Part shown: piece by piece, positions 9,565 through 22,359 of the stretch
Layout: each line of letters begins with the position of its first letter
Position numbering within the stretch: the stretch's first letter is position 1
NCBI RefSeq assembly: GCF_910594005.1
Contig: NC_057848.1
Span: 131,946,155-132,010,154, forward strand
Direction of reading: 5' to 3'
DNA length: 64,000 nucleotides
Origin: Cervus elaphus
Lineage: Eukaryota; Chordata; Mammalia; Artiodactyla; Cervidae
Program-made: the position numbers and the translations under genes
The notes under the pieces: model-generated
What the model saw: only the letters and a program-made list of their open reading frames with translations
Told to the model about the DNA's origin: nothing
Database searches by the model: none

Positions 9565-12500
9565 GCATATGTATTTTATAAGTATATGTCAACCATTCTA
9601 AGAATTTTTTTTACTGTTATCAAAGACTAATTCTAAATCTATTTGGGAAGGTTATTGATGAAGTGGTATTAACCATTTGGTAACAAGTTGAACAAAACCA
9701 ATAAAGAAAAAACATTTATGATTTATTAAATACCTCTATTAAAATAATTAGGGCTCTTTCATGTATACAAAAACTTGTGTACAGTTTTGCAAATGCTATT
9801 TTAGACATCATGTGATAGAGTATTTGCTATATGTCTAATGTAATTATTTTGAAATTTGGTTATTATGTCCTATATATAGGCTAAACTCACTCTCTTTTGG
9901 AGATTTACATAAAAATAGGTCAAGTCCAAAATTTCATCTTCTGTGGGAAAGCTCCATTGATCTCCCTCAAGTTTCTGTGAGTTTACTGGGTCTCACATTC
10001 TCATGATCATTTGTGGTCCATGGTTCTTGCTTCCATGACACATATGCATTCACATTCATGGCCTGTGACTCTCTTCTTTCCTTTGCTCTATGTCAACCTA
10101 GGTTCGAATTCACCTCTTTGTCTTGACTTTCTTTGGACCACCCCAGTCCAGTAGACTGGACTGAAATTTTGAACAGTGGGGGTGAGGGGTTCAATCACAG
10201 AAACGACTTAGAATTGAATATCGGACATTGTAATTCTAGGAAGCTCTTCAAACAGGGTGCCCTTGGTGATTTCTCACTGGCCACATTTTTCTGTGGATTC
10301 CAGTCTCCCACCATGTTTCTCCCTTTAGACTCTTCTCACAACTCCCTGATCTTTGTTTTCCCAGCATCTCTGTCTTGGTCCAAAATATTACTGATGTTCT
10401 CTGACAAACAGTCACCTGTGCTGGACCCTACTCTGAAGTCCCACAGAAGGACTGGCAGAGATTTTTAATTTCATTCTTTCCTCTCTCTTCCTCACCTACC
10501 TCCTAAAATGGAATTGAGCAATATAGAGACAAGTTCCTCACTGGAAAAAATTACACCCTTAGGAGACAGAAGAAACTAGCAACAGTTAGTTTTGAATCAC
10601 ATAATAGTGTCAACGTTATATTATTAGTGGGTGATAATATTAAGAAGGACAAACAATAGACTATATGTTGTGAATTGTTTAATGAAACAGAAAATAAAAA
10701 TCTATATGATTTGGTATAATGTGGGTAACATTTATAATAAATGTTTTGTTTGACCTTCAGATTTTGTTTTATGAGCCTTTTCACCTTGCTTCCATATGTG
10801 TCTAGTGGGAAAAGAGACACATGAATTAGAAATGAAAATGAAGCATGGTGATAGCGTGATTTATTGAACATTCATCAGCAACTCTTTGTAAACATCGTTC
10901 ATTGTGTTCCTGGCTTTTATATGTAGATCATCTTGACTGATTTCTTCTGTCTTCATGTCCTAACATTTAAGACTTGCAGAGACTGAATTCCCAGAACATT
11001 AGGATCTCTTTTAGATTTCTCTGGACAAAGGAGATGATGACTAGAAATTAAATTCATTTTTCTGTCTTTGTGTGGGCAGGGTTTCTTGGCAGTCAGGGGC
11101 TATGTTCAGGACACTTTGTTTTTCTGGAAATCTTTCCGCCAACACTATGTTCCTTGTTTGAAAGAGATTGCTCACAGTCATCAACTGTGGCAAGGATGTT
11201 ATACTTGAATTTTTCAGAATGATGACCAAATATGCTTCTTTCTTTAGCTATTTCATATAATCCACATGCAGCTAAGAAAATAATTAAGCACTATCTCTGA
11301 TTTGATAGAGAATAAATATATATGCCAATGTTGGTCTTCATGAAATTCAAATGAATGTTATTGCTTTCTAATTATTACAAAAGGAAAGCAGGTTTTTTGT
11401 AAAAATATAAGAAGAAAACTTGGGTAGAGAAAAACAATTAAAAAACCCCTTCAATAATCTCATCTAGAGAAAATCACTCTAAAATATTCTTTTGGTACAT
11501 AGATTTTCATGTTCCTATGTTGCTATTTTCTGACCTCTGCTGGAGGAAATAAGAAATATCAGTATACTTAAAAATATTGTATACATATGCATATGTGTAT
11601 ATGTTTGATATAGTTACTCTTTAATTCTCATCCTGAGACAATTAAGGCACTAATGAATTTATGAAAGATTTCAGTTTTTAGTCCACTGAAAACTGGTTGT
11701 ATCCAGTGAAGTGTTACATGATAATAAATAATAATAAAGATTTTAGAGCCAAGAAGTCCTCCCTAAACTAAAAATTTGTTCTCCACCATCATCACCTCCA
11801 TGTCTTTGCTCATATGTCGTTTTTCTTCTTTTGAATCTGTAAAAAGCATCTCAGATGCTTCCATCCATTTCTGGAATTATTGACCAGAGCTCTGACATCT
11901 GATCTCCGACAAAGAACGTAGTTCAGAAATTTGTTTCCTCTGTAATGGTAGGAGGTACTTTAGCCATTTGGACATTACCTATTACCTATTTCAACAACTA
12001 CTGTTCCCAAATGCAAACAACGATTCATGCAAATATCTAGTATATTTGTGCCTCGTTTCTTCAGTGGACCTGCATTGTATTTCTCAACCCAAAGCCTAAG
12101 AATCTCAAGAGTATCAAGTGTGTTACTTCTCATATTGTCAGATCCTGCTATTCAAATCAGCCTGCTCAAGGACTCTGTTTTTTTCAATTTCTTACATTAT
12201 TATTAACGTAAGACAGAGTTTTACATGTAGCCTTAATAACATTAAGCTAAAGAGTTTGAAGGTGGTGGTTGGAATTGAAACTGGTGAAATGGATGGAGCT
12301 ACTCACATAGAGGGGTGAGGGGCTATAGCAGCCCGTGATAGGCTAGCTATCCAAAGGAAGGATGTTTTTTCCAAGAAACGAGGACCCCCAGTATCACCAG
12401 TTCTCTGATAGTACTAGAAGTGGTCTGTTGACAGTTGGGTTGTGCCCATGCTTGTCCCATAACAAGCATGCATCAACCCCTGGTGTGTTGTGATATACAG

Positions 12501-14350
12501 CACGTTTTGCTCTCTGCCTCTAATCTCCGGAAATGTTTCTGTCTACTGAGTGGTACTCATTTTTAGTGCTACAGTAGATCTGTCTTACATTGCTAAAAAG
12601 TGGCTTTCCAAACCCTTGTTCGTGAATTGAAGATGTGGTACCAAGCTATATGGGGATTTAATTATCAGTGGGAAAATGATCACTTCAGCTCAAATTTATA
12701 TAATTTAGAAGGTGTTTTCCACACTTCTCAAATCAGTGATACAGTCCTTCATGCTTAACAATTATTGTGAAACATCTACTCAAGTTTATAATCTATTTCA
12801 CAGATAGTCATGCTAATTTCTGCTAGGATGATTTAGAAGGCAGTTGTTTACGTGCCTTGGAAGTGCCTTGTGAAAAATGTCCCCTTTTAGGGACTAACTC
12901 ATAATTAAAGAGAAAAATACAAGAAATATAAACCTCTTAAGGAATGTTGCTGCATTTTGCCTTGCACCTCTTCCTCTTTTATCTAGTGTGTGTGTATGTG
13001 TGTGTGTGTTTGCATGCTCACATGTGTGGTTATTGTGTTGTTTGTTTTTTATTCTTTCAGGCTCATACTTTGAAGGGGTTTTGTACAATGTAGGCTATTG
13101 ACATTTAGTGTTTCTCTGTCTCAGGAGTTTTATAAGTCTGAAATTTAGAATTAGTGTCAAGTGAAAGTATGCATGCAACTGCTTTAGGCCCAAAGGCTGA
13201 ACTGTTAGGAGTCTGGTGAATGTAAAGATGTAGCATGACTTAAACTTAAGAGTCCAACTTCACACTGATAGTTGTGTGTTTCCAACCTTCACCTCTTGTG
13301 ATAAACTGAGAAAGAAAAAAAAATGCTCTGGTCTTAGTCTACTTCCCAATGAGCAGAAGCCAAGATCACTGTCAAAGTCGCTTTTGTGTTGTATGTGGTC
13401 AATATCAATGCTTGAAGGGATGAGGAGCCATTTCTAAAATACTTTGCCTACGTGTTGCTGCTACAACTGCTATTGCTTAAACAACTTTGTGGAGGAGGCA
13501 CCATTTGGCAGAACTTTTCCATTTGTTAAGAACACCGAAAGCCAATAGAAACTATGGTACCCCCAAGAGCACATGAAGGCATAGAGTAGAAACTAGATCT
13601 CTAGCGATCAGACCAGTTGGGTGAACTTCTTGGAAGAGATCACTGTCTCTCCGTGTTGGGGAGAGAATTAGAGGAGACATTGAAAAAGAAAATATTCAAA
13701 TTTGAATTGCATTTGGAGAATGAAAACCATTGTAAGATGTAGGACCTCAGTATCTTGCAGAAATCAACAGACCAGGAGCGTCCAGTCTTCTTCAGACTCT
13801 TAGTATGCCCTTCAGCATGCCTCTCCCTCCAACATTATTAATCCAGAGAAGCCTGGATCAAAGTCAAGGGTGTACTTGCTTTTCTCACAATGACAGAAGA
13901 ATCCAGGAACAGGCTGGACAAAATTTTGTATCTCACCCAGGAACAGCTGCCGTTTTCCCATGAACTTCACACATGTCACCCAGAGCTCGCTGGTTCTGAG
14001 ATGGGCTTCCTGAACCTTCTCTTCCATACCCACCCCCACTCCACTTCATTTCTTATTTGTTGGAAACAGATATGTCTTATCATCACTGGAATATCCCCCC
14101 CTCTAAATATGTAGAATAGTAATTTCCTCTTTAGCAGGCAAAACCTGTTTGTCTAGTGATCATTCTGAAGCTTATGTTAGGTTCTTCTGGAAATCAAAGT
14201 GCTAATTTGTGTTTATAAAAGGCAGATTTTTGACATGTAATTGATGAGGATGATGCTTTCAGTGGCTGAATGTGGAGGAATGTTTGGGTATACGAGAGGA
14301 ATTTATTCTAAGCCTTCAAGATTCCTTTTTAGAATTTAAAATATGATGAA
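9565..14350. other. Transposon-poor part of intron 3
   Basis: Nearly 4.8 kb in which I recognise no SINE, LINE or LTR, apart from a (GT)n tract at 12986-13011. The open frames (for example 10133-10468 and 10551-10871) look like no known protein. The scarcity of insertions compared with the rest of the intron could mark conserved non-coding DNA or simply old, decayed repeats. Confidence 0.5.
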
Positions 14351-14359
14351 ATCAGTAAA

Positions 14360-14483
14360 GAAAGTGAAGTCGCTCAGTTGTGTCCTACTCTTTGTGACCC
14401 CATGAACTGTAGCCTTCCAGGATCTTCAGTCCATGGTATTTTCCAGGCAAGAATACTGGAATGGGTTGCCATTTCCTTCTCCA
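14360..14483 (-). repeat. Bov-A2-type SINE monomer
   Basis: agtgaagtcgctcagttgtg through gggttgccatttccttctcc; it ends where the Bov-A unit ends and has no tRNA-like part. Confidence 0.85.
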
Positions 14484-14740
14484 AAATCTGTAAACATAGT
14501 TTCTATGTAAAAACACACATGCACACACATCTGGATAAATTTAACAATGGTTAGAGTTGTGGGTAACACAGAGTTTTAAATTATAGTGGAAGTAGAGGGT
14601 AGAGAATGTATAGAATTCAGTTATGGTGGTGAAGTTCACAAAAGGAAACAAGCCTGTGGCTTAAAATCTTGTGGGAAACGTTTACAGCAGCTGTACCGTA
14701 TCATCATGGAGTATGGCCAGGTAGTCCAACTACTTGACTA

Positions 14741-14934
14741 TGTGCGTGCTCAGTCTGACTTTTTGCTACCCCATGGACTGTAGCCCGTCAGGCTCCTCTG
14801 TCCTTGGAATTCTCCAGGCAAGAATACTGGAGTGGCTTGCCAGGGGATCTTTCTGACCCAGGAATCAAACCCTAGTCTCTTGTGTCTAGGGCATTGACAG
14901 GTGGATTCTTTACCACTGTGCCACCTGGGAAGCC
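14741..14934 (-). repeat. Bov-tA SINE
   Basis: From tgctcagtctgactttttgc to gtgccacctgggaagcc, with a small internal deletion before caggggatctttctgaccc. Confidence 0.9.
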
Positions 14935-15149
14935 AAGTAGTCCAAAGGAGATGCGTTGGCAGAGGCCCAACTCATCAAAGGATGGTGACTAACAAGGGTG
15001 ATCATGTAGTAAGTCAAAGCTTCAGCAGCCTGTAGGGATTGGCACGAAGTAGAAGATGGCCTAAAATATGTTAGCCTACCTTGCCACACCCTCGCAGAGC
15101 CCATGCCTTTCTATTGGCCTCTGCTTCGACTAGTAAATAATAACAATGG

Positions 15150-15480
15150 GAACGTTGCTATGGTATGGACATCTAGAACCTTCCAAGTGCTTTCACTCAT
15201 GACCTCTTTTTTAATTATTATTATTTTTGACTGCTTGGTATGTGGGATCTTAATTCCCTGACAAGGGATGGAACCCACACCCGCTATAGTGGAGTCCTCA
15301 CCACTGGACCACCAAGGAAGTCCTCATGATATCTTATTTGGACCTCACAAATGTGAGTCTCAAATAGCTAGAAGTTTTATCCCCATTTAACAGATAAGAA
15401 TGTAAAGGCTAAAGAGATTAATTGCATATGGCAGGAAGTGATGCAGTCAGAGCATGAACTGAGATGCCAAGAATACACAT
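15150..15480 (-). repeat. MIR SINE with a CHR insertion
   Basis: ccaagtgctttcactcatgac before and ttatccccatttaacagata, then gcatgaactgagatgcc after the nested CHR SINE, in reverse MIR order. Confidence 0.65.
15208..15325 (-). repeat. CHR-type SINE
   Basis: T-rich tail, then tgtgggatcttaattccctg, and ccactggaccaccaaggaag at the SINE start. It is nested in a MIR. Confidence 0.85.
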
Positions 15481-15723
15481 TAAAGAGCTCGCTGTCCTCT
15501 GTATGGGAGACTTTCTGTCATTTCCATCTGAACCCCAGCACCTGCCTTTGTCCTCCTTCTTTCCTGCCAAACTTACACTCTAGCATCTTGGAAAAACCCT
15601 GTTGAAGATCCTCCCTTCTTTAAAATTATCTGCAATTGACTCCAGTTATTCCACTGACTTCTTCCCAAGTCCTGTATCCTCCTCACTTTCTTGATTACAT
15701 TTTGTGAAAAGTGGTTTGGAAGT

Positions 15724-15918
15724 AGAAAGTGAAAGTCGCTCGGTCATGTCCGACTCTTTGCGACCCCATGGGCTATACAGTCCATGGAATTCTCCAGGCT
15801 AGAATACTGGAGTGGGTAGCCTTTCCTTTCCCCAGGGGATCTTCCAAATCTAGTGATCGAACCCAGGTTTCCCGCATTGCAGGCAGATTCTTTACCAACT
15901 GAGCTGTGAGGGAAGCCA
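15724..15918 (-). repeat. Bov-tA3-type SINE
   Basis: gaaagtgaaagtcgctcggt at the 3' end and the variant gggctatacagtccatggaa, ending in gctgtgagggaagcc. Confidence 0.9.
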
Positions 15919-16019
15919 TTGAAAGTAGAAAGAAGTCTGTTATTTGTACTTTAAGATTAAGCACCCTGCCCCCTACCTCCCACACACACAGAGAACATAT
16001 TTTGTTTACATTTGACATT

Positions 16020-16250
16020 CTTGGATTCTTATTTTTGTATTTTCACATAAAGTTTTTAGGTTTGCTTTTTTCACTTACAAATATCCACAGATATTTCCTA
16101 ATGTCCTTAGAAGTTCTTTGTAGATACCATTTAAAATAGATATACAATATTCTGTCCCAAGAACATTCTGCAATATAGTGGCTATTTTGCCAATTGGTTG
16201 CATTAATTAAGCTTCTCTACTCTATTCAAATGGTCTAACATGTAATATAG
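16020..16250 (-). repeat. Old L1 (L1M-type) fragment
   Basis: Weak match to the reverse complement of old L1 ORF2/3' region (cttttttcacttacaaatat; tagtggctattttgccaatt). Family assignment is tentative. Confidence 0.35.
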
Positions 16251-16686
16251 ATCTAATAAAGGTTACTACTATGCAAGGCACAGGACTAAATAATTGAGTT
16301 TGTGACAATTTGAGGTAAAGTTGTTGTGGGATTTGTGGAATCAAAATTTTTTTTATTATGAAAAGAAACAAAAAAAGGCACAGTGATTAAATAAAATAAA
16401 GCAAGGGAAAAAATATTTCCATGGTGCAGCTAAACCAGGAAAAGACTGCAGCCATAGATCATAAAATTTGAGAATTGATGGCAAGAAAATTGGTGGCTGA
16501 TGGCAAAAAAAAAATTCATTCCTGACTCTTCAATCCCAGAACTACTCTTTTGCTGAAAGCAAACGTGTTACAAAGTAAAAAAATCACTAACGACTTCCAC
16601 AGTTTCTCTTGGCGCTTCAAGGTCGTTAAGTTACTTGGTCTGCTTTCCCAATCATCCAGGTGACAGTTTTGCCAATGCCTTACCAC

Positions 16687-16880
16687 TTTATCTGGTGGCT
16701 TAGACGGTAAAGGATCTACCTATTAATGCAGGAGATCCAAGTTTGATCCCTGGGTCAGGAATATCACCTGCTACCAACTTCAATATTCTTGCCTGGAGAA
16801 TCCACACATGCCATGGACAGAGGAACCTGGTGGGCCCCAGTCTATGCGGTCATGAAGAGTTGGATGCGACTAAGCTACTG
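16687..16880 (+). repeat. Bov-tA SINE
   Basis: tatctggtggcttagacggt start and ttcaatattcttgcctggag core, ending gttggatgcgactaag. It is diverged and has a small insertion near 16805. Confidence 0.85.
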
Positions 16881-16889
16881 CTTTCTCTA

Positions 16890-17795
16890 CCTTTCAATCC
16901 TGTGCCATTTCTCTTCTGGGCACTTGCACCAGGTCCACTAAGCTAATGGTACACAATTTAAAATTTTGTCCTAGCAATGCTCCACTTCGAGTTATCATCA
17001 CATGGTGACTCCAAATAAAGAACTCTGAAATGGACCAGCTTGGATGAAATTGGCACTGAACATTAAATACATTTAAATAAAGATTTAAACATAAAGAATT
17101 AGAAGAATTATGATTGTAGTACAAAATGTACTATAGTTTGTTTTTTTAAAGAAAACCTTTATATGGTAAAACATTATGGAATCTACAAAATCAGAATGTG
17201 AGGAAGGTGAGAAAGGAAGAAGTATAGGAAAGATGAGTGTTACTTGAAATTTTCCATCATAGCATGGAATCAGTATATACCAAAATTATACTTGTAGCTA
17301 ATAAAAAAAAGAGTCAAATCTCTTAATGATCTTTATGATCTTTTGACTTTATGCTACAGGGCTCTTTTGTTTTAGGCAACATGCGTTTGAAGTTTAACCC
17401 TTTCTTCAGTTCCCTTCGGTTTGTGTTTCTTCTGACTGAAGCAACTAAGCACTCATGCATGTCATTAAAATAGCAAATATTATCTGATTTGATTCTCATA
17501 TATTTGTATTTCTTTCTTTGCTCCTTCTTCTCTTCATTTCTTACTTTTCTGTTTCCTTCCTCTTTCTCTCAGTCATCCATTGGTTCACTTGTCCATCCAT
17601 ACCAACCGTCCATCCATCCTTCTTTTGATGTTGTAGATGCATACACAGAGGTCTGGAATGTCATGTTATAAGCTATTTTTTTTTAACCTGGAGTAATACG
17701 ATTTGAAGTAATTTGTGGCCTTCTTCATTGTATTTTTGAGTACTGCTCAAACTTTTTATGAAGAGCTCCTTTCATTTTTATTTTTAAAGTGTAAT
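16890..17795. other. Intron 3 stretch without recognised features
   Basis: AT-rich; a short (ccat)n-like patch at about 17572-17620. Nothing else identified. Confidence 0.5.
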
Positions 17796-17799
17796 TAGA

Positions 17800-17995
17800 C
17801 AAATACTCTACTTTTTCATATTCTTTTCCATTATACTTTATGACAAGATACTGAATATAATTCCCTGTGCTATACAGTAGGAATTTGTTGGTTATCTATT
17901 TTGTATATAGTAGTATATATCTGCTAATTCCAAACTCCTAATTTATGCCTCCCCATACCTTTCCCCCTCAGTAACCATAATTTGTTTTCTACGTA
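17800..17995 (-). repeat. L1 3' UTR fragment
   Basis: attccctgtgctatacagta, ggttatctattttgtatata and ctaattccaaactcctaatt are the reverse complement of an L1 3' UTR. Confidence 0.75.
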
Positions 17996-18267
17996 AAGAT
18001 GCTACTTTGAGAGTTCATGGTCTGTGAGAAGAGGTTAGGCCCAGTGTTTCTAGCAGATCTCTGTTATTCTCACATGCCCAGGCAGCAGTCTCTTGGGTGA
18101 CATAACTATTAACAAGAACCAAACTGCTTCCAGCCAGGCTTAGCTACTGAGCTTTGACCCTTTGAGTTTAGACAGTCTAGATCCCAAAGCAGCTGTTTGA
18201 ATGCAGACCCTCAAAGATTCTGATCCTGGTATTAATGGGCTGCAGAATTTCCCCAGTGTATTCTACA

Positions 18268-18268
<1 letters not shown>

Positions 18269-18306
<38 letters not shown>
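18269..18306. repeat. (AC)19 microsatellite
   Basis: Uninterrupted AC dinucleotide run of 38 bp, probably length-variable between individuals. Confidence 0.97.
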
Positions 18307-18308
<2 letters not shown>

Positions 18309-18531
18309 CATCACTGACTTTTTTTGTGACCTTGGCCATGTTATTTCTGCTTTGTACTTTGATTTCCATTTGCAAAAGGTGGATATTTGTACCTGTCCTA
18401 TTTAGTGTTTTGAGATTTTAAAGAAAAAAGAGAACAGAAGACACTGATTAACATTATTTTCACCAATAAGACTACTGTGGGACACTGAAGATACCAAGAA
18501 TGTTTTGATAGAGCCTGTTTCCTTTCCTTTT

Positions 18532-18703
18532 TTATTTTTTTCTTTTTTTTATTTTTTATTTTTTGGGTTTTGTCATACATTGACATGAATCAGCCATGGA
18601 GTTACATGTGTTCGCCATCCCGATCCCCCTTCCCACCTCCCTCTCCACCCGGATGGGTAATACGTGTAACTCTATGGCTGATTCATATCAATGTATGACA
18701 AAA
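18532..18703 (-). repeat. Inverted (twin-primed) L1 3' end
   Basis: Poly-T, then a minus-strand L1 3' end (18565-18655), then about 50 bp of plus-strand L1 3' end. The two share a 56-bp inverted repeat (18565-18620 and 18651-18706, about 49 of 56 matching). A 12-bp duplication, tcctttcctttt, flanks it at 18520-18531 and 18704-18715. Confidence 0.9.
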
Positions 18704-18929
18704 TCCTTTCCTTTTGAAAACAAACTTTTCTAATAGGCTCTGAGGGTTCTTACTACCAAGTAAAAATTTAAATGGTGAGACACCAGATAGGATAAAGCTA
18801 TACAAATTCTTTTCAAATGAAAACCAGGTCAGTAAACTCACCCTGAAAATATTTCCACAGGTGCCTTATACAGTGAAATATATCTTCTCTTACTGTAAAA
18901 TCCAGTCTTCTTTATTTATTCCTCGTATT

Positions 18930-19057
18930 AAAAAAAAACTTGTATTTATTTGGCTATACTGGGTCTTACTTGTGGCACACGGGATCTATTTCCCTGACCA
19001 GGGATCACATCCAGACCCCCCTGCATTAGGAGTGCACATGTTAGCCACTGGACCAAC
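18930..19057 (-). repeat. CHR-type SINE
   Basis: gtatttatttggctatactg, gatctatttccctgaccagg and agccactggaccaacaa; its start abuts the next SINE. Confidence 0.85.
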
Positions 19058-19059
19058 AA

Positions 19060-19263
19060 TGTGTTGGCTGTTCAATTGTGTCTGACTCTGCAACCCCATG
19101 GATGGTAGCCTTCCAGGCTCCTCTGCCCATGGAATTCTCCGGGCAAGAATACTGGAGTGGGTTGCCATTCTCTTCTCCAGGGGATCTTCCCAGCCCAGGG
19201 ATCAAATCCGGGTCTCCTGCATTGCAGGCAGATTCTTTACCGTCTGAGCCACCAGGGAAGCCC
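19060..19263 (-). repeat. Bov-tA SINE
   Basis: Full Bov-tA in reverse, tgttcaattgtgtctgactc to gagccaccagggaagccc, well preserved. Confidence 0.93.
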
Positions 19264-20210
19264 ATTTGGACTATACCCATACTAAGTGCTCTAGTGGCTA
19301 CTGTATGGGAACCGCAGAGGCCTAGAAAGTTAGCAGATTCTGTGTATTTTTCCAAATGTTTCCAATCCAGCTTCAATTTTTTAAAAAGTCTGTCTAAAAC
19401 ATGTCTAAATATTACAACAAAAACCCTGCATTGTGGCATAGATTAATTTTGCTTATTCTGGCAACTCCAAATGTATGGCATCACAAAGAACTTAGAAATA
19501 AACAGAGTGCAATTCCTTATGTGCCTGTTGCTTCCTAAGAGCAAACCAGCTTAGAATCCCTTTTAAAAAACTCTCCTAGGTACCCAGAAAGAGGCCATGT
19601 CCCTGAGGTTTTCATGTATAAGACAGTGAGCAAGTTGGAATTAAACAGGATTGAGGTAGTCAGAGATGCTTCCATAGAGAGCGCTTTGGACACGTCTCAA
19701 AACCTTGAAAGACACTGCTAAATAAATTTAAGGGACTAACTTTGTGGAGAGCATAAATACTTTTCCTATGGTGGCATTACTTTAATATTATTTTAATGAA
19801 GTTGTTAAACTGTCTCTGACTGTGACTGACTCTGGAGAAACCATGGAACTGGCCCAAAGTGTTATAAATTATTATTGTTTTAAAATAGAGTTAAGGAAAA
19901 TTCCCACAAGTAATGAGCTGTAGAGAAGATATGGCTATAGTTAAGTGAAAGATGTTTATTCATTTCATCTTTTGCTCCATGCAAAGCTTTGAGCAAAAGG
20001 GCTGCAGAGTGACCTGGAGCCTTTTACTGCTGACATTTACTGTTCCCTCTTTTTTAAGTTGGCAAATGTTAAGGGCAGCTGGTGCAGACAGTGTCTAGTC
20101 ACATACAAACCAAGAAAAAAAATTACAATTCACAGTCACCTATAGTTTAGGTTCTTACATGGAATCAAACACATATGTGCCTTGTGGTTCCTGGAAACTC
20201 AGTTCAAAAT
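19264..20210. other. Intron 3 stretch without recognised features
   Basis: No exon, RNA gene or nameable repeat seen. Confidence 0.5.
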
Positions 20211-20214
20211 TGAA

Positions 20215-20400
20215 TGTAATAATAGCCAACACCTTTTGAGATTCAAATATGTGCAAAGCACCATTCTAAGCATTTGATATGCATTATCTTAATCCTCAGG
20301 AAAGCCATATAGCTATTACTATCTCTTATTTACAAATGAGGGCATTTCAGCACAAGATGTCTGGGTGATTCACTCAAGATCTCTCAATTGGTAAGTGATG
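20215..20400 (-). repeat. MIR SINE
   Basis: caccattctaagcatttgat, gcattatcttaatcctcagg, acaaatgagggcatttcagc: reverse MIR. Confidence 0.75.
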
Positions 20401-20409
20401 ATCCCCCTC

Positions 20410-21460
20410 ACTCCAGAGTTTGTGTAGTTGGCTCCATAGCTGCAGTGCTAACCCCAGAAATCCTTATGTAAGAGGAGCGGAAGTCTCAAGAAAAACAAAG
20501 AAAAGGGTAAAGGTGCTCAGAACTGAACTGCGGACTCAACCCTCTTCTTTCTGCCCAGAGTCTTGCTCCTTAAGGCTACCTTTTTTCTGTCTTATTCCTC
20601 CTTGCTGATTTTTTAAACCTCCATTTCACCTCCTGAGGTCTCAGGAGGTGATCTCCTGGTGGCATTAGGAGCCCATGGAGGCCACTGACACGAACTTTCC
20701 TTTTGGTTTAATCAGAGGCTCTCAGTATCTCTATCTCAGAGAGATATTGAACCATCTCATTTCATTCATATCCAGGAGTTTAAGAAAGTATTAAAGTTGC
20801 TCATTCTGGTAAGACTGCTGGAACTCTGTTATACCAGGTCAGTCTGAGAGTAGACAACCATATATGTGCCTCACATTTATTTCATTTTCCCACTGCAAAT
20901 TGTAAACATAATATAGTTAGAAGAAGAAGCATTGCTCTATGTCTAACTTGATGCTAAGGCAGAAAAGAAAAGGTAAAATTATGTATTTAAGGGTGACCTA
21001 TGTAGGGTAGGTGTTCTGGCAGTTGAATGGGGTCATTATGATACCTAATGACATTGATCCTTTGGATTAGAAAGGATGAGAGTCCTTCTAAAAAACAACA
21101 GGTTGTTTTAAGCTCCTACCTCTCTTTTCTAAGGCCAGGGTGGTTGTACTGATGCTATTTTAGGGACCTCATATTTCTCCATTATTACTTCCAGGCATTT
21201 TTCCCAGGTCATTCTTGACATTTTGTCTATGAATACAGGCTGATTTCTTGACTGTAGAACCCTGGAAGAGAAACAGCAGTAAAAAATAAATTAGAATGAA
21301 TGAAACTAAATTTTTGTTACGGATTACAACTACCTACATGCTATGCCCCTTCCAGTGTCCTGACCCAGGTCACTCTAGTCTCCAGGCACTCTGGCTTCTA
21401 GTATGTCAAGTTTATTCCTATCCCAGGGCTTTTTCACTTTGAAGTAAATTAAATATGAAA
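20410..21460. other. Intron 3 stretch, one short perfect hairpin
   Basis: No nameable repeat. A perfect 11-bp-arm hairpin with a 4-base loop lies at 20626-20651. Confidence 0.5.
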
Positions 21461-21464
21461 CAAT

Positions 21465-21790
21465 GATGCAAATGAATTTATTTACAAAAGAGAAACAGAC
21501 TCACAGGCTTCAAAAACAAACTTATGGTTACCAAAGGGGAAAGGTGGGAGTGAGTGGTAAATTAGGAGGTTGTAATTAACAGATACACATCACTATATAT
21601 AAAATAGATAAACAAAAAGAATTTACTGTATAACAGAGAACTATATGAATGTCTTGTAATATCTATAATGGAAAAGAATCTGAAAATAATACATATGTAG
21701 ATATATGCATGTATATGAATCACTTTGCTATATACTTGGAACTAATATAATGTAAATTAACTATATTTCAATTTTTAAAACATTAAAAAA
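21465..21790 (+). repeat. L1 3' UTR fragment
   Basis: gagaaacagactcacaggct, cttatggttaccaaagggga, gatacacatcactatatata and the terminal aactatatttcaatttttaa. Confidence 0.8.
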
Positions 21791-21796
21791 AAGTGA

Positions 21797-22352
21797 CTAG
21801 ATATTCTTTGACACCCCTCCCATGGGGAGGGGGAGGGGGATTCTATGACCTCCCCCCACCCACCACTGCTGAGAGGGCTCTGTTGCTGATTTGACAGGTA
21901 GAGTATGATGGAAGTGATGCGGTTCTAGTTTGGGGGTCCAGGACTTAAAAAACTGGCAAAAGCACTTCTTTCTTGAAACAGTCACTCTTGGAGCCTTTGA
22001 GTTACATCATATGTGAAGTCCAAATACCCTGAGACCGCTGTGCTGGAAGAAACCGCATATGCATAGTCTCCTGTCCCTGCTGAATATATAGTCTCCTGTC
22101 CCAGCTGAATGCTGCCTTCCAGCCTTACCTTTCAAGTCACTAAACTTGGCAGTGAAGCTGTCTTAGACATCCAACACAGTCAAGCTTTCAAATAACTCCA
22201 GTCCCAGCCATTCTCTGACGTAAGCCACACTAGTAACCTCAAGCGACAACTGCCCAGCTGAGCCCAGTCAATCCATAGAACTATAAGAGATAGGAACAGG
22301 CTAATGTTTTCTGACATGGACTATTTCTTTATGCATCAATAGATAACCAACA
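21797..22352 (+). repeat. Ancient mammalian LTR-type repeat (MaLR-like)
   Basis: Order and wording resemble an old LTR consensus: the actgcccagctgagccc segment, then a remnant of the terminal gcatcaatagataacc. Exact family not assigned. Confidence 0.45.
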
Positions 22353-22359
22353 CATACTT

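Noticed and set aside
13812..14114. Overlapping open frames on both strands as a small gene
   Set aside because: No recognisable domain, start context or splice signals; likely chance.
18241..18310. CRISPR-like or other regularly spaced array among the tandem repeats
   Set aside because: Only microsatellites and retroposon tails; no spaced repeats with unique spacers.
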